This document shows, piece after piece, positions 8,336-19,100 of a stretch of DNA of 64,000 bases; positions within the stretch are counted from its first letter, which is position 1, and each line of letters opens with the position of its first letter. Below the pieces are notes generated by a model. That model saw nothing but the letters and a program-made list of their open reading frames with translations. It ran no database searches and was not told where the DNA came from. The stretch is from Niastella yeongjuensis (GTDB lineage: Bacteria; Bacteroidota; Bacteroidia; Chitinophagales; Chitinophagaceae): positions 434,001 through 498,000 of the forward strand of contig NZ_FOCZ01000007.1 in the NCBI RefSeq assembly GCF_900110245.1, written 5' to 3'. Made by a program: the position numbers and the translations under genes.

Positions 8336-8944
8336 ATGAGCGTTAAAAAATTCGCTGTAGGCTGTTTTGATGACGAAGACAGACTGCTTGCCGCTGTTCA
8401 CAGTGTGCGGAAAGCAGGTTATAAAATTCATGATGTTTATACCCCTATGCCGGTGCATGGCCTCGACGAGGCTATCGGCCACCGGGAAACCAGCCTGCAC
8501 ACGGCCAGCTTTATTTACGGCATGATTGGGATGATAGGTATGTTGGCCTTTATTGCCTGGGCTTTAATGGATGACTGGCCATGGAATTTGGGCGGTAAAC
8601 CACATGATGCCTGGATCGCCTGGATCGCCATCACCTTCGAGGTAACTATTTTATCTGCTGCCGTAGGCGTAGTTATTACATTTTGTTACCTGTGTCAGTT
8701 AGGACCATTTGTGAAGAAGCATCGTTTTAACCTGAGATCCACCGATGATCTTTTTGTAATGGTACTGGAATGTATGCCCAAAACAAATGAAGCGGAAGTG
8801 CTCGCCTTCCTGGAAAGTATCGGTGCTATGGAAATAAATATCCAGGTTGCAGAAGACGGCTGGTGGTTTGGCACCTATGACAAGGAGCAAACACTGTATC
8901 AGATAGAGAACGAACCCCCTTTTGTATCAGGAAACCAACAATAA
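8336..8944 (+). CDS. DUF3341 (ActD-like) membrane protein, orphan
   Basis: The 202-residue protein matches the DUF3341/ActD family, the small membrane subunit of the quinol-oxidising alternative complex III. The hallmark N-terminal domain is present (FAVGCFDDEDRLLAAV, then YTPMPVHGLDEAIG), followed by two membrane spans (about 57-80 and 96-122) and a C-terminal domain. No other complex III gene (actA, B, C, E or F) is nearby; instead it sits between a TetR gene and an MFS exporter. It therefore probably has a different role here, or is a moved copy. The ATG at 8336 is chosen because the decayed copy at 42756 begins with the same context. Confidence 0.8.
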   Translation: MSVKKFAVGCFDDEDRLLAAVHSVRKAGYKIHDVYTPMPVHGLDEAIGHRETSLHTASFIYGMIGMIGMLAFIAWALMDDWPWNLGGKPHDAWIAWIAITFEVTILSAAVGVVITFCYLCQLGPFVKKHRFNLRSTDDLFVMVLECMPKTNEAEVLAFLESIGAMEINIQVAEDGWWFGTYDKEQTLYQIENEPPFVSGNQQ

Positions 8945-8952
8945 ATCCCCGC

Positions 8953-10176
8953 ATGACAAAGACAATGACGAAGCCACACCCGGCCATCATTCCCATAATG
9001 GCGACAGCCGGTGGTGTTATTATAGCTAACCTTTATTACAATCAACCGATCTTAAAAGAAATTGGATTATCGCTGCATGCGAATGAAGCTGCCATTGGGA
9101 AAATATCCATGCTTACCCAACTGGGATTTGGTCTTGGCATGTTTTTTCTGTTGCCGCTCGGTGACAAACTGAACCGCAAAAACCTGATCCTCTTTTTGAC
9201 TGCCATGCAGGCTGTTGTTTTGATGCTGTTTACCATGGCCAGTACTGTAACGGAGGCGAATATCCTCAGTTTCCTGATAGGCGTTTTTGCTACACCGGCA
9301 CAAATTATTTTGCCTATGGCAGCTACGTTGGGCGGTCCCAATCGTGGGAAAACCGTAGGCCATGTTTTTTGCGGTATACTGGTAGGTATTTTGGGCGCCC
9401 GGGTGTTGAGCGGATTCCTTTCAGATTTGCTGGGCTGGGCTTCCGTTTACAGAATTTCAGCATGCATGGTTTTATTGGTAGTGGCGTTATTGAAGTTTTA
9501 CCTGCCACAGGTACCTGCCAGATTTAAGGGAAACTATGTTGATCTGTTGAAATCGACCCTGTCTATGATCACAGAATATCGAACATTACGGCAGGCAGCG
9601 CTCTTGGGTTCCCTCACATTCGGTATTTTTTGTTCCTTTTGGACAACCCTGACCTTTCATCTTGCGGCTGCGCCATTAAACTACTCAGTAAGTACGATCG
9701 GAAGTTTTGGCCTGGTGGCCATCGGTGGCGCACTGGTTGCACCTTACTTTGGCAAACTGGCCGACAAAGGCAGTACCTATAGATCTTTGCTGATCACTGT
9801 CGGCCTTGTTATAGGCAGCGTTGTTTTGATGAAACTTTTTCCCTATTCACTTACGTCTTTGATTGTAGGTATTTTCTTTTTGGATATTGGTGTGCAGGCT
9901 ACACAGGTTACCAATTTTGCCCGGATCTACAGCTTACACGAGCATGCGCACAGCCGGTTAAATACCATCTACATGACCACCTATTTCATAGGAGCGGCCA
10001 TTGGCACGTACTTCGGTTTGCTATCGTGGAAACTGGGTGGATGGAATCTCTCAACCTGGCAAATGCTTTTGTGGAGTGTAGGTGCCATGGCTGTGGTAAT
10101 TATTTCAGAGAAAAAGAACAGACAGGCGCTTGTTGTTTCCGTTGTTGGGGATGAGGAGATGAAGGAACGTGTTTAA
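8953..10176 (+). CDS. MFS transporter
   Basis: The 407-residue protein has about twelve membrane spans in two halves. The inter-helix-2/3 motif LPLGDKLNRKN corresponds to the MFS GxxxDRxGRR motif. Closest in feel to the drug/sugar-exporter branch of MFS_1 (YgaY-like), it is probably a proton-driven exporter in the inner membrane. It starts 8 bp after DUF3341 and ends 11 bp before the GNAT-like gene, so the three form an operon likely under the TetR at 7621. The substrate cannot be read. Confidence 0.85.
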   Translation: MTKTMTKPHPAIIPIMATAGGVIIANLYYNQPILKEIGLSLHANEAAIGKISMLTQLGFGLGMFFLLPLGDKLNRKNLILFLTAMQAVVLMLFTMASTVTEANILSFLIGVFATPAQIILPMAATLGGPNRGKTVGHVFCGILVGILGARVLSGFLSDLLGWASVYRISACMVLLVVALLKFYLPQVPARFKGNYVDLLKSTLSMITEYRTLRQAALLGSLTFGIFCSFWTTLTFHLAAAPLNYSVSTIGSFGLVAIGGALVAPYFGKLADKGSTYRSLLITVGLVIGSVVLMKLFPYSLTSLIVGIFFLDIGVQATQVTNFARIYSLHEHAHSRLNTIYMTTYFIGAAIGTYFGLLSWKLGGWNLSTWQMLLWSVGAMAVVIISEKKNRQALVVSVVGDEEMKERV

Positions 10177-10187
10177 ATACAATAAAA

Positions 10188-10709
10188 ATGGATAATGAAA
10201 TAATTTCAAAATTTACAGTAGCTACCGAAGATGGTGTGAAAGCCTTGCAGACTTTAGCAATGGCGATAAGCCGGGAAAAATTTGGTTCATTGACAACTGA
10301 ACAAGTCCTTAAACAATACCTGAGCAGTCGCTTTAGTCTGAAGGCACTGGCTGCGGACATGAATGATCTGTCGAACCAATGGGTGGTTGTTTATGCTAAT
10401 AATGAGCCGGCTGGTTATGTGCGAATAACTTCAATAGGTAAAAGGCCACAGATGGCGGAACGGAAAAGAATGATCCGGCTGGCAGACTTTGGGATCCTGA
10501 AAAAATATGACGATCCGAAGATTTCCCTGTCGCTCCTTGACAAGTGTTTATCTGTTTGCGGCAGTTATGATGGCATCTGGATACATGAATATACGGAACA
10601 TCCACTCCTCCCTTTTTTTGAAAGTCATGGGTTTTACAGGCTGTCTGAAGTGCCCGGTGAGTATGAATTGCCACTGGCGTCGGTGTATTTGTTTAGGGAA
10701 GCTAATTAA
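10188..10709 (+). CDS. GNAT-like acetyltransferase, paralogue of 55643
   Basis: The 173-residue protein has features of an N-acetyltransferase fold. A central beta region (QWVVVYANNEPAGYVRIT) precedes RLADFGILKKYDD, and the late PLLPFFESHGFYRL resembles the GNAT motif-B helix before the last strands. The classic acetyl-CoA loop is not obvious, so the enzyme call is tentative. It is the last gene of the DUF3341-MFS operon and is followed by a good terminator. A close paralogue lies at 55643-56167 with the same start context (ATGGATAATNAAATAATTTC). Confidence 0.7.
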   Translation: MDNEIISKFTVATEDGVKALQTLAMAISREKFGSLTTEQVLKQYLSSRFSLKALAADMNDLSNQWVVVYANNEPAGYVRITSIGKRPQMAERKRMIRLADFGILKKYDDPKISLSLLDKCLSVCGSYDGIWIHEYTEHPLLPFFESHGFYRLSEVPGEYELPLASVYLFREAN

Positions 10710-10718
10710 CCAACTAAG

Positions 10719-10751
10719 AAAGCCTTTCGATAAAATCGGGAGGCTTTTTTT
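10719..10751 (+). terminator. Intrinsic terminator after the GNAT gene
   Basis: Stem AAAGCCT / AGGCTTT with inner TCGAT / ATCGG pairing, followed by a run of seven T. It closes the 7621-10709 unit. Confidence 0.8.
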
Positions 10752-10807
10752 ATGTTCCCAAAAAAATGAGCGCATGTGGAGCCTGATCAGTGTTGATCGC
10801 AGCTAAT

Positions 10808-11476
10808 TTATGAGTTGCTTTTAATAAGACTTATGATTCCGCTGACTGCAATTTGAAGCCCTACACAGAAAATAAGAAAAGAAGATATTCTATTCACAAT
10901 TTTTTCGCCATTTGAGCCAAGATAATTGATAATTCTTTTTGTGTTCAGATAAAAGAAATACACTAATACGCACATTACAACGATTGATAAAAGTATGGCG
11001 CTGGTATTTACCAAATAGTTTCGCCAATTTGTATTGGCACTGTGAGCACTAAGTGTAAATAATACGGAAATAGTGCCTGCTCCGGTAGTTACCGGAAAAG
11101 TAATTGGGAAAAAAAGCTTGTCTTCTATGTTTTTAAATCCTTCCTGAGCAGGCATTTCCTGTAATTTATCTTCTTTTTTATCAGATGAAAGAAATTCCCA
11201 CCCGAATTTGCAAATCATAATGCCACCAGCCAGTTGAACAATTGGGATCGACAGGCCGAATAATTCCAATATCCAATGCCCCACAAATAAAGAAATTGTA
11301 CAAATGAAAAAGGCATACAGGGCTATCTTTTTTACAGCAATATGTTTTTCTGTTGAGTTTAAATTTGCTAAATAGGGATGTACCATAAAGGCTGATCCTA
11401 TTGGATTAACAACAGGAAACAATGCAATAACGCCTATAAATAGCAAATGAACAAAAGTGTGGAAATAAGCAGGCAT
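10808..11476 (-). CDS. MarC-family integral membrane protein
   Basis: The 222-residue protein has six predicted membrane spans and the family's opening (FIGVIALFPVVNPIGSAFM) and middle motifs (VQLAGGIMICKFGWEFL, FFPITFPVTTGAGTISVLFTLSAH). MarC/UPF0056 proteins are inner-membrane proteins of unsettled transport function; the old link to multiple antibiotic resistance in E. coli was not upheld. It is a single gene, convergent with the upstream operon. Confidence 0.88.
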   Translation of the reverse strand: MPAYFHTFVHLLFIGVIALFPVVNPIGSAFMVHPYLANLNSTEKHIAVKKIALYAFFICTISLFVGHWILELFGLSIPIVQLAGGIMICKFGWEFLSSDKKEDKLQEMPAQEGFKNIEDKLFFPITFPVTTGAGTISVLFTLSAHSANTNWRNYLVNTSAILLSIVVMCVLVYFFYLNTKRIINYLGSNGEKIVNRISSFLIFCVGLQIAVSGIISLIKSNS

Positions 11477-11725
11477 ATCTTGAATATTTTCTTTTAACTT
11501 ACAAAATATACATAATAAAATGAATATTGCGCTCCCCTTTTTTATTTTAAAGAAAATTATTATCTGAGTAGGGTGTAAACAAAATAAATCATTTAATCAA
11601 AGTATTTATACCTAATATAAACGTAACAGGTACCCTAAATTGTAAGTACAATTTAATTCCTTCGATCGGTTGATTTTAGCTAGCTTTATCTGGTCAAATA
11701 TTTCTATACTCTAAACCTTTTCTTT
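11477..11725. other. AT-rich intergenic region, divergent promoters
   Basis: It separates the divergent marC and the 11726 gene. The sequence is strongly AT-rich and must hold both promoters. I do not see a clear TAnnTTTG box at a fixed distance from either start, nor a palindrome. Confidence 0.4.
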
Positions 11726-12052
11726 ATGGCTTATCCAATTACGCAAACGAAAATGCTGGTAAACAGTGTTAACACTTCAACAACTGTTTCTTTGGTTGAA
11801 GGAATGCAGGTTGCCAAAGTAAGTTTTCTAAACGCTGCGGGCCAGGTAGGACAAATTACGCTCTCTCCCCTTCAGCCACAGGCTGAGAATGTAGAATTCA
11901 AGACAGGCACCCAGACTGTAAAAATTGCCCTGATCAAATTTGCTGCGCAATTTGGCTTTGATAATGGTAAGGTTACCGTTTCAGGTGATGCAACTGACCA
12001 GGAAGGCAAGAACGATTCTCCTTTCAACAAAGAGATCGCTAACTGGTCTTAA
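11726..12052 (+). CDS. Small hypothetical protein heading the giant-protein cluster
   Basis: The 108-residue protein has no signal peptide and no membrane segment. It is rich in Val, Thr and Gln with short beta strands (TTVSLVEGMQVAKVSFL, VGQITLSPLQPQ, VKIALIKFAAQFGF) and looks like a compact beta domain. It begins the run of four same-strand genes that ends in the 3068-residue metallo-beta-lactamase protein, so it may be a partner or structural subunit. I do not recognise the family. Confidence 0.65.
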   Translation: MAYPITQTKMLVNSVNTSTTVSLVEGMQVAKVSFLNAAGQVGQITLSPLQPQAENVEFKTGTQTVKIALIKFAAQFGFDNGKVTVSGDATDQEGKNDSPFNKEIANWS

Positions 12053-12127
12053 GCCGGTTTTCTTTGTTCAGGTCAGGATATTGCTTTGCATTATTATTGT
12101 TGTGTTAATTACATCCAACTTTATTGA

Positions 12128-12580
12128 ATGAAGTTGTTTCCCCGGGTGTTCATAGCATGGGCGTTATTGCTGCTATGGATGCCAGTCAGGGCGCAGAAAC
12201 ACGTGGCTTCTTTTTTTGTAAGGGCAGATACCACCCATGCCTGTGCCGATACAGTCATTGTACAACCCGGTACCTGTAATGGTACGTACTTTGGTGATCT
12301 GCTTATTCGCTACACCATTGACAAAAGCGGAACCGCTGTTACCTGCGCCCTTTTTCTTGCTTCCCATTTGATAGGGCTGCACACATTGAATGCAACCGAT
12401 ACCCTGTATAGTTTTAAGGTGAAACTTGGCTTTACATGGGCTAAGGGCAGTATTACCTTACAGCTCAGACGTGCATCCCTGTTATCTACGCTTTCCGGAA
12501 GCTTTCGATATTCCGTACAGGCAAACAATACCTGGTTTGAATTTACAGGCGATCTGGCAGGTTGGTATATAACCGACTAA
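12128..12580 (+). CDS. Secreted hypothetical protein
   Basis: The 150-residue protein has a good signal peptide (VFIAWALLLLWMPVRAQ). The mature part is a beta-rich domain containing two early cysteines (HACADTV, PGTCNG) that could form a disulfide, and a later one in TCALFL. It precedes the 12613 gene by about 30 bp and is probably co-transcribed with it. No family recognised. Its export fits the secreted giant protein downstream. Confidence 0.6.
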   Translation: MKLFPRVFIAWALLLLWMPVRAQKHVASFFVRADTTHACADTVIVQPGTCNGTYFGDLLIRYTIDKSGTAVTCALFLASHLIGLHTLNATDTLYSFKVKLGFTWAKGSITLQLRRASLLSTLSGSFRYSVQANNTWFEFTGDLAGWYITD

Positions 12581-12612
12581 GCCATTATTTACCTTTAAAG
12601 CGTAGTAAATGC

Positions 12613-15600
12613 ATGGACAAGATATTGTTTAGTAATGTGGCGTCCGGCTCTCCGTTTCTATACATTGCAACCCCGGGCAATGGCTGGTGCGCCTACCTGC
12701 TGCAGGAAAATAACAGCAATCCTGCTACATGTCTTACCTTATCCGATACAGTTGCTTTGCCCGGATACTATCTTTTATCGCCGGTTACGCCGCCTGTGGA
12801 TGCAGGTATACTGGTTAGGAATGTATGGAATTTTATGACTTTAAACCCTGGTAAGCCGCCGTACATTTCTAACGTTATTATTTGGTTATTTGAACCCGGC
12901 CAACCGCTTACTGCTGGCAATACCCTTTATATACCATTTGTTCAGCAAAGTGGTACCTTCACGCTGGCCGATGAACTCAATTTTAATTTTGGGAACGATT
13001 TTGCCACTTTTTATATCAGTAAGTCCGGTGTTAGTGTACAAGCTGTAAGTAATGACCGTTTTCTTTTTGCCAGTCAAACGCCGGGTACGGCATTTACTTT
13101 ACGTCCCAATAAATTAACGTTTAACGCAAAGGTACAAACGGGTATTGAATTGCCTTTTACCGGTCCGGGGACAGGATGCTTCCGTTTTATCATTGGCCTT
13201 AGCTATGCTACCGATCTCCGTGCATGGGATGTGGCCGCCAAATACTTTTACAACGACCGGCAAACGCAGCAGGTGAATGAAATCAGCTACCCGTTTTTTA
13301 TTCCCGGTAACAATATAAATGAACTGATGTTGTGCCAGGCCAGTGTAAACCCATTTGACCTGTTAAAGAATGATCAATCCGGTACTTACCTGGCATTTTT
13401 AGGCGAAACACTCCATACAGACAGTAATACCAAATCACCGACTGTGCTGGATTCGTGGTGCAGGACCGATTATGGTTATCCGCTTTCTTTAAAACCGCTC
13501 CCCGATCTTGTTTCGGTAAACGGGTCAGACAATTTTCCGGTCAATAACAGCGCCTGCCTTGTTTTTAGTGAACGCATGCCCGGCAGCCCCGAAGTGGTAT
13601 GGTACATGGTACCGGCGGGCAATTTTATGATAACGATCGATGCCGCCTATATTCCTTACCTCGATGAAAATGATCAGGTACGGATGGCGACCGGGTTGGC
13701 AGGCACAGAATCTGTAAGTTGTACTCCAGGTGTAAATACTACTACAGGCGATACATTGTGTTTTTATCCGGGCGAAGCAGCTTATGCGCCGCAATTTCCG
13801 GTAGATGGAACTGATAAGACGGGCGCTGCGCAGCCACTGTTAACCGGTAAATATAGTACCGTGTGGACGGGACTGAAATCAGGCAGTGAAACAAACAGTC
13901 CGGTTATTTACCATGCACAACCACAGGGTGCCTCGTTATACGCCGCCAACCAGGATGTGTTTACCGACAATACACAACTCCTGGGATATTTTGTAGCCAA
14001 TGCAGGCGACCTTTCAGCTGCAGGTCCTGTTAGTTTTCCATTGGCAGCTTACGGCAACGGTGTGAATGCGCTTCCTGCCGTTCCGGTTCAGCAATTTGAA
14101 GCACAGATCCTTAATCCGGTTCGAAAGAAAAATATTGGCGAGCACCACCTCCAGCAACTGAATAACGCCCACCTGTTACGTGCTGTTACTTTGATGGATA
14201 CCGGCAACAGTACTCCTTCTACCAGTCCGCAGGGATTTTATATTGAAGTAAATAATAACGATTTTATATGGGATATATTAAAACTGGCCAGTAACCAGTT
14301 TATACAAAACGATGGCACGCTATCACCCGTCTATAACCTGGCATTTCGCCGGTTGTCACCGGTTCTACAAAGTGCCTTCCAAAGCAACCAGTTGTTTATG
14401 GTTATCTCCTATAATGTAAAACAACCGGATGGTTCGTATGTGCTGGGAACTTTTGACAACGAAATGTACATCGAGGGCTGGCCTTTCAGGCTTACTATAC
14501 CAACAGGTAATGTGTTTGGTCAATACAATAACATCATTATTCTTAAATTCTGCAAAGGCACACTGTCCGACAGGTTACAAAACCCCGAACTGTGGACCGA
14601 TCCCAAATCTTTCAACGATACAGAAAACAGCACACTGGCAGCTGTCAGTACCTGGCTGAATGAGTATGTGCAGACCGGTATTCGCAAGGCAACGGTCGAC
14701 AACGATGCCGATTATAAGAAATTCTACGAGGTGGTAACCTCCGATTCCTGGCGGGGGGTATTGTCGCTTGGGGTAGACATTGGACTGAACGATTTTCCGG
14801 CCGGGTTACAGGGGCTGCTGGCAGGCATTGACCTCAGCCGGTTTAAGGCGCATCATTTTGGGATCGACATGAGTATGGTGGTTAATGATAACGGATTACT
14901 GAGCATGAAGCCGACCAGCGCGTTGTTTGGACTGATCGATTACGAGGACTCGGTTTTTGAATCAATGGGAAGTTCTGTAAGCCAATACCGGGAACAGGTT
15001 ATTATAGACACTACAGACGATTACAATTTTACCGTATTGAATCTGAAGGTGCTGTTCAACAATTCCACCATCGTTAATTACAACAGTTATATAGCGCTTA
15101 CCATCAACAGGCTATTCGGTGAACCGGTACAGACCGATAACCGGCAAAACCTGCAGGTGCTCAAAGGGGCTTATGAAAACCACAACGGAATACCTTCTTA
15201 TACCTTCAATACAACTGATGACAGCATTTTGTACCTCGACAGTACGGTCCTGCTAAATGTAGAAATAATAAAAGTCAGTTTCAATACCATTATTTCGAGA
15301 AAGAACAATGCCGACCTCGTTCAAGCCCGCTTCACCTGCTGGGGATTTTTAAATTTCAACCAGCTGAAAGGATTTGATCTGTTGTCATTCGGCAGTGAAC
15401 CCGGGACGGATGTCAATAATGTGGGACTGTCTTATTCCAACTTGTATATCGATCTTGACTTTCCGCTTGAAACGCCGGCCTCCAGAACGTTTACATTCGA
15501 TATTGGCCAGGTGGCTTTCGATATTGGCTCAAGTACCATGCGTGCAGGCAGTTTGTACCGGCATTTTCCCTTACAGGTAACAGGTATGGTTACCGGCGAT

Positions 15601-16083
15601 GCGGGCAGTACGCCTACTTCCCAGGGATACCTGGATGTGATGCTGCCATCGCTTCAGCAACAGCAGGGTATAACCGGGGCGTGGTATGGGTTACTATTCA
15701 ATCTGAACATGGGCACGCCTGGGGCATTGGCCAGCGCGGCGGGGTTCAATACCACTTTTCTGGCTGCCTGGAGTGTGGGCGCTACCGGCGCATCTGCTGC
15801 ATTACGTTTGCCTGGTGTAAATCCGCAGACGCCGTTCTTCAGCCTGCAGGGCATACTGCGTTTGGATGTAGGTACGTTGCAGTTATCCCTTGCCGATGAA
15901 AGCACACCGGAGAATATGCAATACCTGATGAAGATCAATAACATTTCGCTCAAGCTGCTAAGCCTGGCTTTTCCGCCCAATGGCAATATTGGCTTTTTCC
16001 TGTTTGGCAATCCTTCCTCTTTGGCCCCGCCCGAAAGCCTGGGCTGGTATGGCGCCTATGTACAGAAGAAAACCAGCTTGTAA
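12613..16083 (+). CDS. Large beta-rich hypothetical protein (1156 aa)
   Basis: From the ATG at 12613 the protein has 1156 residues; an ATG 51 bp upstream would overlap the previous gene and gives no better start. No signal peptide is evident (MDKILFSNVASGSPFLYIAT). Composition is Gly/Asn/Thr/Leu-rich with dense predicted strands, few charged helices and no enzyme motif I can see. The last 200 residues have glycine-rich amphipathic stretches (GYLDVMLPSLQQQQ, SLQGILRLDVGTLQLSLAD). It is followed 31 bp later by the giant metallo-beta-lactamase protein and shares its general flavour, so the two may form one assembly. It could be a surface, tail-fibre-like or matrix component, but none of this is shown. 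Confidence 0.7.
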   Translation: MDKILFSNVASGSPFLYIATPGNGWCAYLLQENNSNPATCLTLSDTVALPGYYLLSPVTPPVDAGILVRNVWNFMTLNPGKPPYISNVIIWLFEPGQPLTAGNTLYIPFVQQSGTFTLADELNFNFGNDFATFYISKSGVSVQAVSNDRFLFASQTPGTAFTLRPNKLTFNAKVQTGIELPFTGPGTGCFRFIIGLSYATDLRAWDVAAKYFYNDRQTQQVNEISYPFFIPGNNINELMLCQASVNPFDLLKNDQSGTYLAFLGETLHTDSNTKSPTVLDSWCRTDYGYPLSLKPLPDLVSVNGSDNFPVNNSACLVFSERMPGSPEVVWYMVPAGNFMITIDAAYIPYLDENDQVRMATGLAGTESVSCTPGVNTTTGDTLCFYPGEAAYAPQFPVDGTDKTGAAQPLLTGKYSTVWTGLKSGSETNSPVIYHAQPQGASLYAANQDVFTDNTQLLGYFVANAGDLSAAGPVSFPLAAYGNGVNALPAVPVQQFEAQILNPVRKKNIGEHHLQQLNNAHLLRAVTLMDTGNSTPSTSPQGFYIEVNNNDFIWDILKLASNQFIQNDGTLSPVYNLAFRRLSPVLQSAFQSNQLFMVISYNVKQPDGSYVLGTFDNEMYIEGWPFRLTIPTGNVFGQYNNIIILKFCKGTLSDRLQNPELWTDPKSFNDTENSTLAAVSTWLNEYVQTGIRKATVDNDADYKKFYEVVTSDSWRGVLSLGVDIGLNDFPAGLQGLLAGIDLSRFKAHHFGIDMSMVVNDNGLLSMKPTSALFGLIDYEDSVFESMGSSVSQYREQVIIDTTDDYNFTVLNLKVLFNNSTIVNYNSYIALTINRLFGEPVQTDNRQNLQVLKGAYENHNGIPSYTFNTTDDSILYLDSTVLLNVEIIKVSFNTIISRKNNADLVQARFTCWGFLNFNQLKGFDLLSFGSEPGTDVNNVGLSYSNLYIDLDFPLETPASRTFTFDIGQVAFDIGSSTMRAGSLYRHFPLQVTGMVTGDAGSTPTSQGYLDVMLPSLQQQQGITGAWYGLLFNLNMGTPGALASAAGFNTTFLAAWSVGATGASAALRLPGVNPQTPFFSLQGILRLDVGTLQLSLADESTPENMQYLMKINNISLKLLSLAFPPNGNIGFFLFGNPSSLAPPESLGWYGAYVQKKTSL

Positions 16084-16114
16084 AACATCTATTAATCGCT
16101 ATAAACCTTTTCCG

Positions 16115-19100
16115 ATGCTTCCGTTACAAAAAAGCATAAATGCCTGCCCATCAGCTAAACGCCTATGGTTGCTGCTGGCAGTCTTTCTTATAATTTTTAA
16201 ACCACTATCGGCCCAGGATGAACGCCTGGAAATTCACCATATCAATATTGAAAATGGCGACGCCACTTTGATCGTTGTGCATGATATCAAAGCAAACACC
16301 TTTAATGCTTTGGCCCTGATAGATGGGGGGAATATAGGTACAGACGTATTTATAAAACCCTATTTCAGTAACCTGTTTGGAGCTAAGAAGCTTCCTGTTA
16401 AGGTCAAATACATGATCCTTTCGCATTTTCATGCAGATCATTACCGGGGACTGTTGGGGATTAAAACCGGTACTGTGTTTCGGGCAGAGAATATTACTGA
16501 CCCCGGCGGGTATGATCTGCCTGCAAAATATGCCAGGATAAACCCGCCGGTACCGGATAATAAAGCAGAAAGAGGATTCAACACCGGAGCCAAAAATAAT
16601 TATGTAGGCGCGTTAAAAAAAGCCTTCGATAAAAAATATATTACCCAGCGGAGTAAGGATATAACTACGTTCCCTGGAGATATCAAAAAGAGTATTGAGA
16701 TTGGAACAGTGAATGGAATACCTGTAAACCTTATATGTGTAGTAGGCGGCGGCTATTCACTGGGTAAAGACGGTAACATTGTTAATAATACAACAGGCAA
16801 AGGAAGCCGGCTTAATGCCAATAATTATACCCTTGGTTTTGTGCTCACGTATGGACAATTCCGTTATTTCACAGGCGGCGATATGGGTGGGCAGGATACG
16901 TCTCCCTGTGGCAGTTACCTGAATCAGGAAACTAGTTTGGATAGTGGACTTTCGTTTCTGTTTTCCGACGAAAGTTATCCTTTTGATAACAAGGTGACCG
17001 ACAATAGCGGGAGCATGGGGCATATCTGTGCGTTTAAAGTAAGTCACCATGGAAGTAATTGCAGTAGTAATGATGAATTTCTGCAAACGACGTCTGCTGC
17101 CGTTTTTATATCTGCCGGTAACATAGATCATTGGGTACAATCTTCGGATGTTGATTTTACGCTGATAAGCGCCATTGGCCTGTCGTTGAAGAAATATGGA
17201 TTTATATTGATCATCAACAATAACCCGGCTACCGGCGACATTAGTACCAGCTTTACCGTTACAGGTACCTTTCAGCTGGGGAAAACCAGCCTGAATGTAA
17301 GTGTGACCGTACCGGTGAGTTACAACACGCCCAACAACCAGTGGACGCTGCTTATTTCAACCACACAAACGCTGGCAGGCGAGTTGAATGATATCCTGGG
17401 TCTGTTTCCCGGTATTAATGTGTTGGGCAGTTTGCCCCAGGATATTGTGATCCTGAACCAGTTTTCCATCAGTCAGCTTCAGCTTGTTTTTGATCCGGCT
17501 GAACTGAAAGTATATTCCACTACCGTGCAAGTGTCGAATCCCCATCCCTGGAAGGTGGTAGAAGCATTGACCATTGAAAGCCTGGTGATAAATTTTGCGC
17601 TTGATTTTACACAAGAGAAAACAGATTTTACCCTCGATATCGATGGCAGCTTTACCATGAAGAAGGATCCGGTGGAAGCGTACTTTACGGTAAATGTGCA
17701 CCTGCCATTTGGGGGAACGGAGTGGCTGTTTGCTTTTTCGGCTGAACTGGAGATAGATGATTATTCCCCGTTTTTTAATGCCATGCCCGGGCTGGACAAT
17801 ACCCCTGCCCCACCCTTGCCTGTTTCCATACAATTAAAAAAGTTCGATGTCAATAGTTTTGAGATTGCGTATAACCCGGTATCCCGGCAACTGAGCCGTA
17901 TCGGGTTTGATATTTCAACCGAAGCAAAGATCGGCCTGTTCAACCTGCTGGAGATCGTTGACCCCTATCTGGCTCTTACCATCTACAATCCTTTCAATAG
18001 TGAGAACCGCCGTATTACCGGTGATATGGGGACTCAATTAAATATAGGCGACATTCCACTTGAAATTTCTGCAGTTAAAGAAGATCCCGAAGATGGCTGG
18101 ACGTTTACCGGCAGTATGAAACCCGGCTCTGTCATCAATATCATAGAGCTTGTACATACTTTTCTTAAACCGCTGGGTATTACCTCGCTGCCGGCGTGGT
18201 TGGATGCCAACAAGCTCAACCTGAAAGATGTGTCGGTTTCGATTTACACACCGGCGCCGGAAGCTATTGAGCAGAACAATACTTATGCGGTCACCGGAAC
18301 GGTTGAATGGGCACTGAATTACCAGAGCTTTCAACTACAATCAATGGCCACCCTGGATATGACCTACGACAGCAGCCGCAAAACGAACGCTGCCGCAGGC
18401 ACGTTAACGGTAACTGCGCAATTGCTGGGGATGTATTTTAAGGTGGGTTATAAGTTTGGTACCCCCGACACAGAATTATACCTGCAATGGGAAGAAATCG
18501 TATGCGATTATAAACACGATTCAGTAAGTAATAAGGATGTTATCACTGTTACCTTTGGTACCATGTCGCTGGGTGGCATCATTACGAAGCTCATCAAAGC
18601 AATAGACCCGGGCTTTAGTTTACCAGCCCCCTGGAATGCATTGAACAGCATTAGTCTCGACGGATTATCATTGAAGTATACCCGCTTCCTGGACGATGAA
18701 TCAAAAAATTCGATGGTGATTATTTACCAGCACTCCATCGATCTTGGTTTTTTACAGATCAACAGCATTTTGCTTACGAAAGACAGTTCGGGGGTATATC
18801 TTGGATTTACCGGCAGTTTCCTTGGCATTGCTATCAAAGAGGACGATCCCACTACCGGTCCGCTGGCGGGCAAAGGAAGCGATGTACAGAACCTGCCACA
18901 GGTACCAGGCATGGGCGATAGCCTGTTCAATCTGCATTTCCTGGGAATGGGGCAGCATGTGGCGTTTTCTTCCCCCAAACAAATAAAAACAATAAAAGAA
19001 GCGATCGATGAATTGGGTAAATCATTCAGTGATACCAATAGCAAACCCAACAGCCTGCCACTAAAAAAAGGCGGTGCCCTTCAATTCGATCAACAAAGCG

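Noticed and set aside
15980-16114. Longer start for the giant protein
   Set aside because: It overlaps the end of the previous gene and would bury the signal peptide that begins at 16115.
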